This document shows, piece after piece, positions 14,222 to 15,168 of a stretch of 15,168 nucleotides of DNA (positions are counted from its first letter, which is position 1; the number at the start of each line of letters is the position of its first letter). Source of the stretch: Anaerolineae bacterium (GTDB lineage: Bacteria > Chloroflexota > Anaerolineae > Aggregatilineales > UBA3940); NCBI GenBank assembly GCA_016926985.1, contig JAFGNO010000053.1, positions 1-15,168 on the forward strand, in the 5' to 3' direction. The translations under genes were made by a program, and so were the position numbers. A model generated the notes under the pieces. That model was not told where the DNA came from and made no database searches. It saw only the letters and a list, made by a program, of their open reading frames with translations.

Positions 14222-15168
14222 TTATTCTGAAGCAAGATCATCATACAGAGCTTTGACCTGCAGGTGGTAGGCTGCCCAGGTAAACTGTGTCACATACTGC
14301 CGGGCAGACAGGCCCATTGCTTTGCAGAGGCCCCGATCGTTATAGAACCGGAGCAGGCAGGCGGCAAGCGCATCCGGATCACGAATGGGCACAATAAACC
14401 CATCAACACCATCCCGGACAGCGGCGCCAACATTTTCAGTGATAATCACCGGGAGACCACAGGCAGCCGCCTCATAGACCACCATTCCAAAGCCATCCTG
14501 GAGAGAGGGTAACACAAAAACAGATGCGCTGTTGTAGAGTTGAAGTAGTTCTGCCTGGCGAACAAATGGAATATGCGTGTAAAGCCCATCGTACTGTGGC
14601 AGGAAAGCCTTGCTGTCGGGAAATTTTCCCCCCACCAGCACCAGTTCGGCATCAGGAAGATTGAGCATCCTGAACGCTTCAAGGAGATACTGCACCCCTT
14701 TTTGCAGGCTGGTTGAACCCACAAAAACCACACGAAAAACAGCATCGGTTTTGGTTTCCGGTACAGGGTAGAAATGCTCCGGAGCAAAGCCAAGCCGAAC
14801 AAGACGCAGTTTAGCCGGAGGGACGCCCTGATCAACCATGGTACGCCAGACAAATTCAGAGGGTACAGAGACAATATCCGCTTCGTGATATTCCTGCTCG
14901 TGTTTACGAAATAGAAGCCGGTTAACTGATGAAAAGCGCAGCCCGTAGCGCGCATATTCCTCGCGCAGGATACGGTCATGGACAACCGGGTGCGCTGCTG
15001 AACGCTGTACAACAATCTTCATCCCCTTACGGCGCGCCCGCCGCATGGAGTAAAGGCCAAAATGGTTGAAGACATCGAAGATATTCCCGCCATCCACATA
15101 GGCAGATGCCAACCAATCGTACAGATTGTCCCGGACAAGGTAAGAATAGTAGATGCTGCTTGCACCGG
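14222..15168 (-). CDS. GT4-family glycosyltransferase, N terminus outside window
   Basis: This is a GT-B fold retaining glycosyltransferase of family GT4, which transfers a sugar from a nucleotide sugar to a growing glycan on the cytoplasmic side of the membrane. The reading frame stays open to the right edge, with 18 extra residues before the TTG at 15112, so the gene is cut by the window and about 314 residues are visible. The visible part holds the end of the N-terminal acceptor domain (EADIVSVPSEFV) and the whole C-terminal donor domain. The latter has VVFVGSTSLQKGVQYLLEAF, LQLYNSASVFVLPSLQDGFG, and DGFGMVVYEAAACGLPVI. The last is the EX7E motif with Asp in place of the first Glu. The acyltransferase gene follows after 86 bases, fitting a shared surface-polysaccharide locus. 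The sugar and acceptor cannot be told from this. Confidence 0.93.
   Translation of the reverse strand, partial: GASSIYYSYLVRDNLYDWLASAYVDGGNIFDVFNHFGLYSMRRARRKGMKIVVQRSAAHPVVHDRILREEYARYGLRFSSVNRLLFRKHEQEYHEADIVSVPSEFVWRTMVDQGVPPAKLRLVRLGFAPEHFYPVPETKTDAVFRVVFVGSTSLQKGVQYLLEAFRMLNLPDAELVLVGGKFPDSKAFLPQYDGLYTHIPFVRQAELLQLYNSASVFVLPSLQDGFGMVVYEAAACGLPVIITENVGAAVRDGVDGFIVPIRDPDALAACLLRFYNDRGLCKAMGLSARQYVTQFTWAAYHLQVKALYDDLASE

Noticed and set aside
14490..14520. Asp in place of the first Glu of the EX7E motif in the GT4 enzyme
   Set aside because: DGFG forms are, as far as I know, common in active GT4 enzymes, so this is not unusual enough to report as a finding.

Overview
The window looks like a chromosomal segment of a Chloroflexota bacterium, most likely of the Anaerolineae type. 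This is an inference, with no search behind it. It rests on the mix of genes: a large TPR protein beside a CdaA diadenylate cyclase, several secreted proteins with SH3b repeats and Pro/Thr linkers, a HEAT-like protein, and a ROK sugar kinase. There is no sign of a phage, transposon, CRISPR array, tRNA or rRNA. The genes are densely packed, with two tail-to-tail junctions of only 5 and 7 bp.

Left part (1-6232, + strand): a promoter-like pair at 23-51 precedes about 270 bases that contain no convincing gene but fold into at least seven local hairpins, one capped by a C(UUCG)G tetraloop. This is either a long 5' leader or an undescribed small RNA. Downstream come a 751-residue TPR protein, the c-di-AMP synthase CdaA, its membrane-anchored regulator CdaR (four YbbR repeats) and the ribosome-assembly GTPase Der. 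The last three are separated by only 2 and 11 bp and probably form an operon.

Middle part (6238-11047): a minus-strand ROK-family sugar kinase is divergent from a HEAT-like protein with an unrecognised C-terminal domain. A 413-bp control region between them carries extended -10 promoter candidates on both strands and a 7-bp dyad. Next come a secreted protein with three SH3b domains fused to an SGNH-hydrolase-like domain whose catalytic block III is missing, and a small soluble helical protein. A bidirectional hairpin terminator overlaps the tilS stop codon.

Right part (11110-15168): tilS (tRNA-Ile lysidine synthetase, minus strand) is divergent from a second secreted SH3-like protein with a Pro/Thr stalk and a C-terminal membrane anchor. 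The short spacer between them has one promoter candidate in each direction, and both are placed so that transcripts would start almost exactly at a start codon. Last come a NeuD/PglD-type sugar O-acyltransferase and a GT4 glycosyltransferase that runs off the right edge, both minus strand and probably part of a cell-surface glycan locus.

No single gene cluster here is clearly a new defence or metabolic system. The items most worth checking are the structured RNA at 58-322, the paired leaderless promoters at 12593-12662, the degenerate SGNH domain, and the unusual G4 motif of Der.
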